Shown here: positions 44,431 to 53,939 of the stretch, in pieces
Numbering within the stretch: position 1 is the stretch's first letter
Layout: every line of letters starts with the position of its first letter
DNA from: Candidatus Thorarchaeota archaeon
Lineage (GTDB): Archaea > Asgardarchaeota > Thorarchaeia > Thorarchaeales > Thorarchaeaceae
Assembly: GCA_016841005.1 (NCBI GenBank)
Contig: JAEORG010000035.1
Location: forward strand, 1 to 64,000
Reading direction: 5' to 3'
DNA length: 64,000 nt
Position numbers and translations under genes: made by a program
The notes under the pieces: model-generated
The model's input: only the letters and a program-made list of their open reading frames with translations
The model's database searches: none
What the model was told of the DNA's origin: nothing

Positions 44431-45486
44431 ATGAACACCGAAGTTATCTTCCATGATTTATTCATGAAACATGAATTATCACCGGGTCATCCAGAAAGCC
44501 CTCAACGATTAGTAATTGCGCTTGATGAAATACAGCAAGCAGGACTTCTTGAGTCAGGAAAGGTTGAGTTAGTTACTCCAAAAATGGCGCATCTGAATGA
44601 TATTTCACCATTGCATGAACCATCATACCTACAGGATATCAATAGGAAATCGCAAAAGGGAGGCGGGTTCTTTACTCTAGATACATCAGTAAATAGCTAT
44701 ACCTACGATGCAGCACTTCTTGCTGCAGGAGGCGGAATCATGGCTGTTGAGAGAGTGGTAGATAGAGAGGCTCAAAATGCCTTTGTTCTTTGTCGTCCTC
44801 CTGGACATCATGCAGAACGCGCGCGAGCATTTGGCTTTTGTTTTATCAATAATATCGCAGTTGCAGCACATTATCTCACTTCTAAGAAAGGTTTTCGGCG
44901 GATACTCATTGTTGATTATGATGCACACCATGGAAATGGGACTCAAAATGCATTCTATAATCGACAAGATATTCTCTATGTGGGACTTCATCAGGATGGC
45001 CGTACGCTCTTTCCTGGTTCAGGGTTTCCTGATGAAATTGGGACTGGAGATGGAAAAGGGTACAATGTGAACTTGTCCATGTATCCAGGAGCAGGAGATG
45101 TTTCTTACCGAATGGCCTTTGAAGAGATTATCGAACCTGTTGTGGACTCATATCAACCCGATATGGTCCTGACTTCAGTGGGTTTTGACGGATATTTTGA
45201 AGATCCATTGACTCATTTAGGATTGACCACTGCAGGATTTTCAATGATGAATAACAAGTTACTTGAAATCGCCAAGAAACATACAGATAATCGTATTGTC
45301 TTCTTCCTAGAGGGAGGATACAACTTGAAAGCCATGGGATGTGGAAGTCTTAATCTTGTACAGTCTTTGTCACACAATGAAATAACACAATACAGTGATG
45401 AATATCAGGAAAGTGAGACCTGTACTAACCGGAACGAGGAGCTTATTGCTTTCCTAAAGAACAAATTGAGTGGAATTCATTTCTGA
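44431..45486 (+). CDS. HDAC-family (class II/AcuC-like) deacetylase
   Basis: 351-residue zinc deacetylase of the histone-deacetylase superfamily. Key motifs: PPGHHAERARAFGFC (catalytic His pair), VDYDAHHGNGTQ (metal-binding Asp/His), SVGFDGYFEDPL (second Asp), and FFLEGGYNLKAMG. All metal and catalytic residues are in place. Substrate cannot be told from sequence: acetyl-lysine or acetylpolyamine are the usual options. It is preceded by a TATA-like element and an inverted repeat, and converges with Hel308. Confidence 0.92.
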   Translation: MNTEVIFHDLFMKHELSPGHPESPQRLVIALDEIQQAGLLESGKVELVTPKMAHLNDISPLHEPSYLQDINRKSQKGGGFFTLDTSVNSYTYDAALLAAGGGIMAVERVVDREAQNAFVLCRPPGHHAERARAFGFCFINNIAVAAHYLTSKKGFRRILIVDYDAHHGNGTQNAFYNRQDILYVGLHQDGRTLFPGSGFPDEIGTGDGKGYNVNLSMYPGAGDVSYRMAFEEIIEPVVDSYQPDMVLTSVGFDGYFEDPLTHLGLTTAGFSMMNNKLLEIAKKHTDNRIVFFLEGGYNLKAMGCGSLNLVQSLSHNEITQYSDEYQESETCTNRNEELIAFLKNKLSGIHF

Positions 45487-47703
45487 TTAGAAATCATCAA
45501 GCAATGTCTGGAAACTACTGGATTCGTTATCTGGTTGAGATACACCTTTCTCTTGGAGATTCTCTTCTACATCGGCTCCAATCTGTTTCTTGAGAGATTG
45601 TGCTATTACGGTTCCTATTGTAGGGATTCTACCAAGCTCTGATATGGGCACATTATAGAGATCCACTAGTGATTTGATTCCATGGCTATACATCATTCTT
45701 GCTCTGACTCGTCCAATCCCCCTTAGATTAGCAAGCTCCAATAGCTCACTCTTTATGCCATATTTTACTCTAGACCGGAGAGTCTGCAGAATGGGGACTG
45801 GGCTCATTTTTCCTACTACCCTTGCAATCTCTGTTGCAGAATAAAGAAGCCATTCTGCAGATTGTACATAGCGATGAATATCACCCATACCTACGTTGTA
45901 TTCCTCAGTAAGCTTGTTCTCCGGTGTTTCCAATATCCAGTCTTGTAGTACATAAGCGGTTTTTACTTCTGATAAAAATCTTGAATATCCCTCTGGGTCT
46001 TCCCAACTATCAGGAATTTGAACCATGAGTCGATCACGATTCGATTCCATAAGTGCGATTATTTTCTCAGCTTCTGATTGCGTCACATAAGAAAGAGGTT
46101 GGTCTGGACTGTGTGTTATTAGATGAATGAGACCAAACTCACTTACGTCTTCTGCTTGAACAATTGCATCACGAAATAAAATTGCAGTATATGGATTGAT
46201 GTAGAGTTTAGATGTCCGTTGTCCTAGAGATGTAGCAAAGAATTGTCCCGTTTCGTCAATTTCAATTAGACCACCTTGTTCAAGAAAATCAAGTGCGGAT
46301 GTCGCATGATGATCGATTTCCCATCTCTCGGATTGATAAGAGTAGAATGTACTGTCAATAAGCAAATCTATCTCTTCACGATTTTTTGTCATCTCAGTAG
46401 CAATTGCTGATAGCAGATGAGATTGTATCGCATTTTGTGATGCGAGTTTTGATGAAATTGATTCGGGTTCTGAATATAGATAGTGTTCAAGCAAGAGCTC
46501 TTGTTCGTTCTCAGATTTTGCAATTAGAACAGCTTCACCATATTCGTCATACTTTGGACGACCAGCTCTTCCTGCCATTTGTTTGTATTCTAGAATAGGT
46601 ATAGGATAGCTACCACGATTTTGCTCAAACCGTCTATAATCACGAATTATTACTCTTCTTGCTGGTAAATTGACTCCAGCTGCCAGAGTAGGAGTGGCTA
46701 CAATTACCTTCAGAAGATTATTCCTGAATGCATTTTCAACAATTGTACGCTCAGAATTAACAAGTCCTGCATGATGAAAAGCAACACCCATTGCAATCAA
46801 ACGCGCAAGTGTCTTGGTTGATTCTGGAACAGAAGGGCCTGTATCTATTTTGTTCACTAGTCCACCCAACTTTGTAAGTTCTTCTTTACTCAAGTACGGT
46901 CGTATATTCTTGGCAATTTTTTTGCATACTGCAATAGTTGATTTTCTTGAAGATACAAAAATCAGTACCTGTCCTTTTTCATCTAAAATATCACAAATCA
47001 AATCAGAGAGGTCATCCTTTCTTCTCCGAGAAATGCTTCTTGTTGAAAGATCTGCAAATTTGATAATACCATCCTCATAGACACCTTCTTTGAGCTCGAC
47101 TGGTCGCCATGTACTTTTTACTAGCTGAGCATTCAGCCATCCCGCAATGTCGTCTGCATTTGAAATGGTTGCACTCAATGCAACAATCTGTACCTCAGGC
47201 ATGATTTGTTGCATTTTTGCAAGTACCATTTCTAATGTAGGTCCTCTTGATGAATCATTGAGTAGATGAATCTCGTCTGCAACAATTATACCAACATCTT
47301 GAATCCAATCAGATTTGTGACGAATTATTGAGTCGGCACGTTCAGTTGTTAATACAATAATATCCGCATCCGCTAATTGGGTTCCTTTTGAATCATAGTC
47401 ACCAATGGATATGGCTATTGATAGGCCAAGCTGCTCATATTTCCTAAACTCTGCATATTTCTCCTGTGCTAATGACCTCAAAGGAACAAGATAAAGCGCC
47501 TTTCCAAGACCATCAAGAATGGACTTGAGCATACAAATCTCAGCAATTAGCGTCTTTCCCGAACTAGTAGGTACTGCTAATACCAGATTCTCACCATTAA
47601 GAACCTCTGTTTCGAGAGCCTGTTCTTGTGTAGGAAAAAGTGTTGTTAAACCAGTTTCTTTTAGTAGAGTTATTACTTTCTTATTGATTGGTAAATCATC
47701 AAT
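45487..47703 (-). CDS. hel308: Hel308-type DNA helicase with unclear start
   Basis: Superfamily 2 helicase for stalled-fork repair. Walker A is PTSSGKTLIAEI and the DEAH box reads DEIHLLND; then ATPase motif ALSATISN, AGVNLPARRVII, a winged helix and a ratchet domain with terminal helix-hairpin-helix (LANLRGIGRVRARMM, LGRIPTIGTV). The start is a problem: the frame from the mcm stop to Walker A has no ATG, GTG or TTG, and the first ATG, at 47532, would remove Walker A. Homologues begin near DDLPI, so I place it at the ATT codon (47703-47701). A one-base indel is the alternative. Confidence 0.85.
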   Translation of the reverse strand: MDDLPINKKVITLLKETGLTTLFPTQEQALETEVLNGENLVLAVPTSSGKTLIAEICMLKSILDGLGKALYLVPLRSLAQEKYAEFRKYEQLGLSIAISIGDYDSKGTQLADADIIVLTTERADSIIRHKSDWIQDVGIIVADEIHLLNDSSRGPTLEMVLAKMQQIMPEVQIVALSATISNADDIAGWLNAQLVKSTWRPVELKEGVYEDGIIKFADLSTRSISRRRKDDLSDLICDILDEKGQVLIFVSSRKSTIAVCKKIAKNIRPYLSKEELTKLGGLVNKIDTGPSVPESTKTLARLIAMGVAFHHAGLVNSERTIVENAFRNNLLKVIVATPTLAAGVNLPARRVIIRDYRRFEQNRGSYPIPILEYKQMAGRAGRPKYDEYGEAVLIAKSENEQELLLEHYLYSEPESISSKLASQNAIQSHLLSAIATEMTKNREEIDLLIDSTFYSYQSERWEIDHHATSALDFLEQGGLIEIDETGQFFATSLGQRTSKLYINPYTAILFRDAIVQAEDVSEFGLIHLITHSPDQPLSYVTQSEAEKIIALMESNRDRLMVQIPDSWEDPEGYSRFLSEVKTAYVLQDWILETPENKLTEEYNVGMGDIHRYVQSAEWLLYSATEIARVVGKMSPVPILQTLRSRVKYGIKSELLELANLRGIGRVRARMMYSHGIKSLVDLYNVPISELGRIPTIGTVIAQSLKKQIGADVEENLQEKGVSQPDNESSSFQTLLDDF

Positions 47704-47742
47704 TTCCGTTTCATTTCCTCTCCGTAGAAATCTACCATCTCA

Positions 47743-49818
47743 TTAGGAAACTAATCCCAGCTTACCGTGGGATGGAGTAAATAGCATACCTTGCTCAGTT
47801 AACTTTTCGATAGCTTCAACAACTCGTTCTCTGGGTACACCCATGTCTTCTATCACTCTTGTTATTAGATCCTCTACCTCAACGATAGCTATTCCACTAG
47901 ATTTGAAATCTTCCATAACTTTGAGAATATTATCCGAAGCAGTACGTTGTGATGCACTCATAGATGATACCATTCGATCAATGTCATATGTTCCAGTACC
48001 GCTATCAAAGGCGACTTCCTGAAGTGATGCCTCTAGAAGCCTAATGGCAGCCTCTGCATCTTCTTTTGATACCTTTGATTGGAGAGCCATCCTGGCACGA
48101 GATTCGGCTAGTCGTACAAGAGCTTCTAATTGCCTAGCAGTTATTGGAACAGGAGCCTTTCCTCCTTCCGCTCCTTTTCTTAAGCCTACATAGAAATTTT
48201 CAATAACTTCAGCAGCCTCAGATGTTAGTTCGGGAATAACATGTTGTTGGGCATGGCCAATATACTTCTTTAGAAAGTTCGGAGAGAGTGGAGGTTTTTC
48301 TCCTTCTCTGGTAGGAATGCTTCCTGTTTGGTGCATGTCTAAAATGAATTGTGCGATTTGCCGGTCACTTTTTTCTTCGACTGTATCCACAAGAATCCAT
48401 GTTAAGTCAAATCTGGAAAGAATTGTAAATGGTAATTTGATATTGTCTTGAATAGACCTTGAAGGCTCATATCTGCCTAATACTGGGTTAGCAGCTGCTA
48501 GTATAGATGTTCGCGCATTCAAGGTTGCGACTATACCTGCTTTTGCTATGCTTACTGTATGTTGTTCCATTGCTTCATGAATAGCTGTTCGATCATTGGG
48601 ATCCATCTTATCAAATTCATCGATACATGCAACACCTTGATCTGCTAATACGAGAGCTCCTGCTTCGAGTGTCATTGCCCCAGTGTCAGTATCGTGTATT
48701 ACTGCAGCTGTAAGTCCTGCGGCTGTTGTACCTTTTCCTGAAGTATACAAACCTCTTGAAGCAAGTTTGGATACAAATTTTAATATCTGACTCTTCCCCG
48801 TTCCTGGGTCTCCTACAATCAGGATATTAGACTTACCACGTAGTTTAGTACCATCTAACATATCTTTGGCTACTCCTCCAAAGAGAAGTAAAGCAATTGA
48901 TTCTTTGATGTTGTAGTGACCTTGAATGGAAGGGGCTATCGAACGATATATTCTTTCATGAACATACGGATCTTCCTGAAGCGCAGCAATCTCTTCTCTA
49001 TCGTCTTGCGTTAACTCTACTTGTTCATACTCTTTCTCTGCAATTTCCACTCCATTAGCTTGAATGTATATATTATATGTGGCTAGTCTTCCACCTCTTC
49101 TGGAAAAATCAGGTGTTGTCATGAGTATTCCTGTTATCTTAACAAGATCACCAGGCCGTGACATATCAACGATATCACCTTCAAGTATCACATCAATAGA
49201 CCTTGGCATTGAACCAGGAGGAAGTTCGTCAGGCGATTCTTGAATTCTTACTTTCTGCCAGTCTCGAAATTTCGATTCCTCAGGAATCAAACTTACTGGT
49301 GTTTTCTTCCCACAAACAGGGCATTGGTCCGGTTCCATGTAATGTCCATCTTCTTGAGAGAGAACAATTTTCTCACCACACCTTCTGCATTTGAACGTTG
49401 CATGAACCAAGAGTGGCTTGACTTCACTTGCGCGCATCATAATTCCACTTATGTGAATTAACTCGCCGATATTGCGAGCCCTGATTGCTCTTAGAGGCAC
49501 TAATGGTTTATAGTTAACAATCCTAGTCTTGATTAGGCTCTTGTCGAGTTTTTCATAATAATCTGCAGCTTCTATCCTTAACACAGATTGAAGTGCACTG
49601 TCAAAGAATTCTAGAAACTGTGAAGGTGGTTCTCCATTCAAATCTTGAAAAACTACGTTGAATGTAATAAGATCTTGAAAATCAACATTCAGCGAAGTGG
49701 CACCATCGAGAGGGAATCTCCTAATTTTATCTCTGTAAGATAGCGACCCTTGTTCATCTTTATATGTCCGCAAGAAATCCTTGAGTAGTTCTTGTGTGCC
49801 TCCCTCGGTGCCTGACAT
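47743..49818 (-). CDS. mcm: MCM replicative helicase
   Basis: Motor of the archaeal CMG-like complex. The N-terminal part has the zinc motif C144, C147, C166, C169; the beta-hairpin region follows; the AAA+ core has Walker A GDPGTGKSQ, Walker B CIDEFDKM, the sensor NARTSILAAANPV and arginine finger SRFDL. A C-terminal winged helix ends in LFTPSHGKLGLVS. 691 residues. The stop TAA is followed at once by a TGA in the same frame, and the Hel308 frame continues from there. gins23 lies just upstream. Confidence 0.97.
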   Translation of the reverse strand: MSGTEGGTQELLKDFLRTYKDEQGSLSYRDKIRRFPLDGATSLNVDFQDLITFNVVFQDLNGEPPSQFLEFFDSALQSVLRIEAADYYEKLDKSLIKTRIVNYKPLVPLRAIRARNIGELIHISGIMMRASEVKPLLVHATFKCRRCGEKIVLSQEDGHYMEPDQCPVCGKKTPVSLIPEESKFRDWQKVRIQESPDELPPGSMPRSIDVILEGDIVDMSRPGDLVKITGILMTTPDFSRRGGRLATYNIYIQANGVEIAEKEYEQVELTQDDREEIAALQEDPYVHERIYRSIAPSIQGHYNIKESIALLLFGGVAKDMLDGTKLRGKSNILIVGDPGTGKSQILKFVSKLASRGLYTSGKGTTAAGLTAAVIHDTDTGAMTLEAGALVLADQGVACIDEFDKMDPNDRTAIHEAMEQHTVSIAKAGIVATLNARTSILAAANPVLGRYEPSRSIQDNIKLPFTILSRFDLTWILVDTVEEKSDRQIAQFILDMHQTGSIPTREGEKPPLSPNFLKKYIGHAQQHVIPELTSEAAEVIENFYVGLRKGAEGGKAPVPITARQLEALVRLAESRARMALQSKVSKEDAEAAIRLLEASLQEVAFDSGTGTYDIDRMVSSMSASQRTASDNILKVMEDFKSSGIAIVEVEDLITRVIEDMGVPRERVVEAIEKLTEQGMLFTPSHGKLGLVS

Positions 49819-49930
49819 TCTTGTTTGCCTCGTAATGATGTGCTGTACGTTTCACAATCGGCGTAGCATCTGCATATGCTTCAAGAGTTAAACGGTGCAG
49901 GTCATATTTAAGCTCCTGTATGATGACTAA

Positions 49931-50485
49931 TTATTTGAAAAGAGAATTTTCCCATTCTGAGAATAAATCTACCAGTTCTTGACATAGCCATTTTTCTTCG
50001 AAAGTCATATTTTTTTGAAAATCAAATGCACCAGACCTCGCAACCTGTACTATCTTTGTTAATCTCAACTGCAGAAGCATTGGTGTTACTCGTTCTATCT
50101 TTTCAATCTCATCATAAAGACGTGGATCCAATAAGGACTTGTCACTTTGAAGATTGAAGATTCTCCTTTTGATTGCTGAATAAAGAAGCGGATCAAATGT
50201 TTGAAGTTTCGAGCTATTTTCTTCAGTTCTTAAGATTTTTTGAAGTTTAACCAGAGATAATGTATCCTCTTCTTGAAGTAACTCAACATAATCGTGTTTC
50301 CTGAGCGTTTCTATTGCCCACATAGGTAAATCAACTTGGAATTTTTTTTGATAGGGACCGAATCGCTCTCCCCCAATGTAGAGCTCCGGGATATCTTTTG
50401 TTACAGTACATCTCTTGATTTCATTTAGATAGTCCATCTGTGTACGCTCGACAATATACTTGGTTGTACCTCTCAATCTAATCAT
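49931..50485 (-). CDS. gins23: GINS complex subunit Gins23
   Basis: 184-residue GINS protein. The small B domain comes first (DIPELYIGGERFGPYQKKFQVDLPMWAIETL, about residues 32-62), then the helical A domain (PLLYSAIKRRI..., PMLLQLRLTKIVQVARSGA), the order of Gins23. It is followed by mcm on the same strand after 112 bases; MCM-Gins23 linkage is known in archaea. With Gins51 at 7 kb, both GINS subunits are in this window. Confidence 0.82.
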   Translation of the reverse strand: MIRLRGTTKYIVERTQMDYLNEIKRCTVTKDIPELYIGGERFGPYQKKFQVDLPMWAIETLRKHDYVELLQEEDTLSLVKLQKILRTEENSSKLQTFDPLLYSAIKRRIFNLQSDKSLLDPRLYDEIEKIERVTPMLLQLRLTKIVQVARSGAFDFQKNMTFEEKWLCQELVDLFSEWENSLFK

Positions 50486-50655
50486 AGCTCACACTGATAG
50501 TTTGTTCAGTTTAACATTGATAAAGCCCTTACTGTATAATGGATTTCAAAATGGTGTTCCCTTTTTGAGCAAGTTTTTTAGATTCTGAAAAGGAAAATGA
50601 TTAAGACTATTGAATATCTCTTTCGATTGTTTCAGTATCAAGGTGAGAAGCCCCA

Positions 50656-51612
50656 ATGGAAATTGACCTCTGGACAGAAAAACATAGACCTCGAACACTT
50701 TCAAATATTGTAGGACAAACTGCCATAGTAGATAGATTAGCCAAATTTGTAGAGAAAAGAACCCTGCCACATTGTCTTTTCGCAGGTCCTCCAGGAACAG
50801 CAAAGACTACAGCAGCAATGGCATTAGCACGAGACCTATTTGGTGATTCTTTTGAAAGGAATTTCATGGAACTGAATGCTAGTGATGAACGAGGAATAGA
50901 TGTTGTTAGAAATCAAATCAAAACATTTGCAAGATCCCTTCCAGCGGATAATGCTCCATTCAAGGTTCTTGTACTTGATGAAGCAGACCATCTGACCAAT
51001 GATGCTCAGCATGCATTAAGAAGGACAATGGAATCTTATGCATCATCGTGTCGAATGATACTGATTTGTAATTATTCGAGCAGAATTATTCCTCCGATTC
51101 AGTCAAGATGTGCTATCTTCAAATTTAGTCGATTAGGAGAAGAAGAGATCTCTGGGAGACTTGAATATGTTGCTAAGGAAGAAGGGGTCAATCTAAGTCC
51201 TAAGGGAAAGGAATCTATTCTCTATTTAGCTAATGGTGATATGCGTATTGCAATAAATCTCCTTCAGGCGGCTTCTTCACTGGGAAAACAGGTCACTGAT
51301 AAAATAGTTTTTGCAATCTCTGGACGAGCTGATCCAGAAAAGATTCGAAATCTGTTATCTACGGCTATATCTCATAGATTAGAAGACGCACTTGATATTT
51401 TGAAAACACTTCTTATGCATGATGGAGTATCGCCACTCGATTTAACTAGACAGATTCATAGAGAAATGCAGTACGTAGAATTGGGAGAGCAAGATAAGCG
51501 AAAAACACTTGAAAGAACTGCAGAAGCAGAATTTCGTATTGCAGAAGGAGCAGATGGGGAAGTCCAATTGGCTGCATTACTCGCACATCTTGCATTGGGA
51601 CAGGGTGAATAA
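50656..51612 (+). CDS. rfcS: Replication factor C small subunit
   Basis: Clamp-loader AAA+ subunit. LWTEKHRPRTLSNIVGQ at the N-terminus, Walker A AGPPGTAKTT (about residues 45-54), Walker B VLDEADHLT (DEAD variant), sensor ICNYSSRIIPPIQSRC with the SRC arginine finger. 318 residues is normal. RBS GGTGAG lies 9 bases before the ATG. Its stop overlaps the rfcL start (TAATG), so the two subunits are made together. Confidence 0.97.
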   Translation: MEIDLWTEKHRPRTLSNIVGQTAIVDRLAKFVEKRTLPHCLFAGPPGTAKTTAAMALARDLFGDSFERNFMELNASDERGIDVVRNQIKTFARSLPADNAPFKVLVLDEADHLTNDAQHALRRTMESYASSCRMILICNYSSRIIPPIQSRCAIFKFSRLGEEEISGRLEYVAKEEGVNLSPKGKESILYLANGDMRIAINLLQAASSLGKQVTDKIVFAISGRADPEKIRNLLSTAISHRLEDALDILKTLLMHDGVSPLDLTRQIHREMQYVELGEQDKRKTLERTAEAEFRIAEGADGEVQLAALLAHLALGQGE

Positions 51613-52847
51613 TGAACTCTAGAAAACTTCCGTGGACAGAAAGGTATAGGCCGAATACACGAAAAGAAGTAGTTGGAAATACTGAATCTATTCATTCTTT
51701 TGTTAAATGGATGAAATCTTGGAGTGATGGTATTCCAAAGATAAGAGCTGCATTGCTTGTTGGACCACCAGGTATAGGTAAAACAGCAATAGTTGGTGCT
51801 GTTGCAAATGATTTGAACTTCGAAGTTGTAGAGTTTAATGCAAGCGATAAGCGAAATAAGGACGCTATAGAAACTCATGTTTCACGAGCTGCATTACAGC
51901 ATACGCTTGATGGAAGATCCAGAGTAATTCTACTCGATGAAGTAGATGGATTATCTGGTACAAGTGACAGGGGAGGTGTTAGTGCTATTCTAAAAATCAT
52001 TGAGTATACTGCGCATCCCATTGTCATGACTGCAAACGATCCCGAGAGCCCACGACTGAAGGATTTGATGGATCGTAGACAAAACCGTTGTGAAATTTTT
52101 CATTTTGCTCCAATAGACGATGCATCAATGATGCAAGTGCTTCTTAAGATATCAGAAAATTCTGCAAGCCAAGTTTCTGAAAAAATGTTATCAAGTATTG
52201 TTGCGCGAGCTAGTGGTGACCTTAGAGCTGCAATATCAGATCTTGAAGCTGTTGTAGAGGGAAAAATAGATTCTGATGAAATTGAACTTGGAACAAGAAA
52301 CGTAAAACGAACCATACTTGAAACACTTAGACGACTGTTTATGGTAACCGATACAACAACTGCAAAAATGATTGTATCGGAAGGAAATATTGACCATGAT
52401 AGTATGTTATTGTGGTTAGAAGAGAATTTACATCTTCATTTAACCACTCCTCAGGAATTGGAATTGGGGCTTGATGCATTATCCAACGCCGATGTTTACC
52501 TAGGAAGAATAATGCGACAGCAAAATTGGAAACTCCTGTCATACGTTTATGATTTCTTATCGGCTGGAATTGCTTCTAGTAGAAAGAAAACACCGTATAG
52601 ACGAGTGGAATATGCACAACCTCTGTGGCCACTTCTTGTATTCAAGGGCAAAAGGAAGAAAGAGAGTAGAGAAGAGCTTATTTCCAAACTCGCACCTATC
52701 GCAGGAATATCTATGGAAAGAACATATGAAAAATGCATCCGTACTGTGGATTCGATAATCAATGCATCTCCAAAGTATTTAAACGAATTTGCAAACTGGC
52801 TCTCGATTAATAAGAAAGCATTTGGCCAGAAAGAAAGTCGAGGGTGA
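51612..52847 (+). CDS. rfcL: Replication factor C large subunit
   Basis: Clamp-loader large subunit, 411 residues. PWTERYRPNTRKEVVGN at the start, Walker A GPPGIGKTA (about residues 50-58), Walker B LLDEVDGLSG, sensor MTANDPESPRL. The C-terminal collar domain is helical. Many archaeal RfcL proteins end in a PCNA-binding PIP motif; here the end is ANWLSINKKAFGQKESRG, with no obvious QxxLxxFF. The 3' end overlaps the convergent truA gene by 41 bases. Confidence 0.95.
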   Translation: MNSRKLPWTERYRPNTRKEVVGNTESIHSFVKWMKSWSDGIPKIRAALLVGPPGIGKTAIVGAVANDLNFEVVEFNASDKRNKDAIETHVSRAALQHTLDGRSRVILLDEVDGLSGTSDRGGVSAILKIIEYTAHPIVMTANDPESPRLKDLMDRRQNRCEIFHFAPIDDASMMQVLLKISENSASQVSEKMLSSIVARASGDLRAAISDLEAVVEGKIDSDEIELGTRNVKRTILETLRRLFMVTDTTTAKMIVSEGNIDHDSMLLWLEENLHLHLTTPQELELGLDALSNADVYLGRIMRQQNWKLLSYVYDFLSAGIASSRKKTPYRRVEYAQPLWPLLVFKGKRKKESREELISKLAPIAGISMERTYEKCIRTVDSIINASPKYLNEFANWLSINKKAFGQKESRG

Positions 52848-53670
52848 ATTTATTTAACATTGATACTGTTCTTCTGTGAAATCCAGCTCTACTTGTGACG
52901 ACCTTTTTCATGCGTTTCAAAGCCTTCAAGTCAGTTTTAATTTTCATAGGAATTGCAGATTCAATTAGTATTAGCCCCTCAGGAGGAGATGGTTCAATTC
53001 CACCTGGTATCATTTTTTTCCCATTCAGCAGTTCCCTGATTATTTCAGGAGGATATAGACCCAAACCAATCCACTTCAATAGAGTGACAGATTTTCTGAC
53101 TAATTTCCAAAGAAAACTAACTCCATAAAAATCGAAAACAATATGATTACCAAAATCTTTCGAACTAATATTAAGAATTGTAGTGAGAGTATTTCTATCA
53201 GCATCTGGTTTTGATATCAATGCGTAGTTATTCAATCCAATCAGAAATTCTTGAGCGATTCTGATTTTTTCAAAGTCAAGAACAAGTCCTTTGGTTTCCA
53301 AGTAATATCGATAGTGTCTGAAGAGAACTTTGAACCTTGGATTATAATCATGTGACACTTGGGATATTCCCCAAAGAGAGATATCATCTGGAAGATAGGA
53401 ATTGATCTTTTCTAGATTTGGTTTCTTTTCCGTTGTAAAACGGACTATTTGTCCAAGACTGCTGACTCCGCTATCAGTTCGTCCAGATAATATGACTGAA
53501 TCATGCGTATGTTCTTCATGACTCCATGATGAAAGTGCTTCTACTAGTTCACCTTGGATAGTTCTTACATTGGGTTGCCACTGGGAGCCATGATAGGATG
53601 CGCCTAAGTAGAACAATTTAGCTATATATGTTGGCAATGGGTATTTTCCCTCACGAATGCCAAAGCTCAA
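52807..53670 (-). CDS. truA: tRNA pseudouridine synthase TruA
   Basis: 287-residue TruA that converts U38-40 of tRNA to pseudouridine. Catalytic Asp lies in SGRTDSGVSSLGQIVRF (about residues 61-77); LFYLGASYHGSQWQ at the N-terminus and FDFYGVSFLWKLVRK in the middle are family motifs. The end overlaps rfcL by 41 bases on the opposite strand, and its start overlaps the winged-helix gene by 20 bases. Confidence 0.93.
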   Translation of the reverse strand: MSFGIREGKYPLPTYIAKLFYLGASYHGSQWQPNVRTIQGELVEALSSWSHEEHTHDSVILSGRTDSGVSSLGQIVRFTTEKKPNLEKINSYLPDDISLWGISQVSHDYNPRFKVLFRHYRYYLETKGLVLDFEKIRIAQEFLIGLNNYALISKPDADRNTLTTILNISSKDFGNHIVFDFYGVSFLWKLVRKSVTLLKWIGLGLYPPEIIRELLNGKKMIPGGIEPSPPEGLILIESAIPMKIKTDLKALKRMKKVVTSRAGFHRRTVSMLNKFTLDFLSGQMLSY

Positions 53671-53935
53671 GAAAATTCTTCAAAGACCTTGCACGTAAGT
53701 CTTCAATTCTGTAACGGTATATCTTTATTCTTCCAAATGATTTTTCTTCTACTAGACCTGAATCAACAAGAACTCGTAAATGAGATTTTGTAGTACTATG
53801 ATTAAGACCTATACGTCTACAAATTTCAGATATGTTTAGCTCACTTGATTCAGCTAATTCTTTTAGAACTTTAATTCTACCCCTTGATGAGAAGAGATCC
53901 TCTATAGAAATCCGTGGTTGTGATTCTGCACTCAT
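53651..53935 (-). CDS. Winged-helix regulator linked to cdc6-2
   Basis: 94-residue ArsR/MarR-type DNA-binding protein: FSSRGRIKVLKELAESSELNISEICRRIGLNHSTTKSHLRVLVDSGLVEEKSFGRIKIYRY is a standard winged helix with recognition helix around NHSTTKSHLRVLVD. ATG at 53935 is preferred over an upstream ATG at 53983 that lies within the cdc6-2 gene. It starts 4 bases after the cdc6-2 stop, so the two are on one transcript headed by a 24-base palindrome; self-regulation is plausible. Confidence 0.85.
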   Translation of the reverse strand: MSAESQPRISIEDLFSSRGRIKVLKELAESSELNISEICRRIGLNHSTTKSHLRVLVDSGLVEEKSFGRIKIYRYRIEDLRARSLKNFLELWHS

Positions 53936-53939
53936 TTTT

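Noticed and set aside
45487..47532. Hel308 starting at ATG 47532
   Set aside because: This would remove the Walker A motif, which is plainly encoded just upstream in the same frame.
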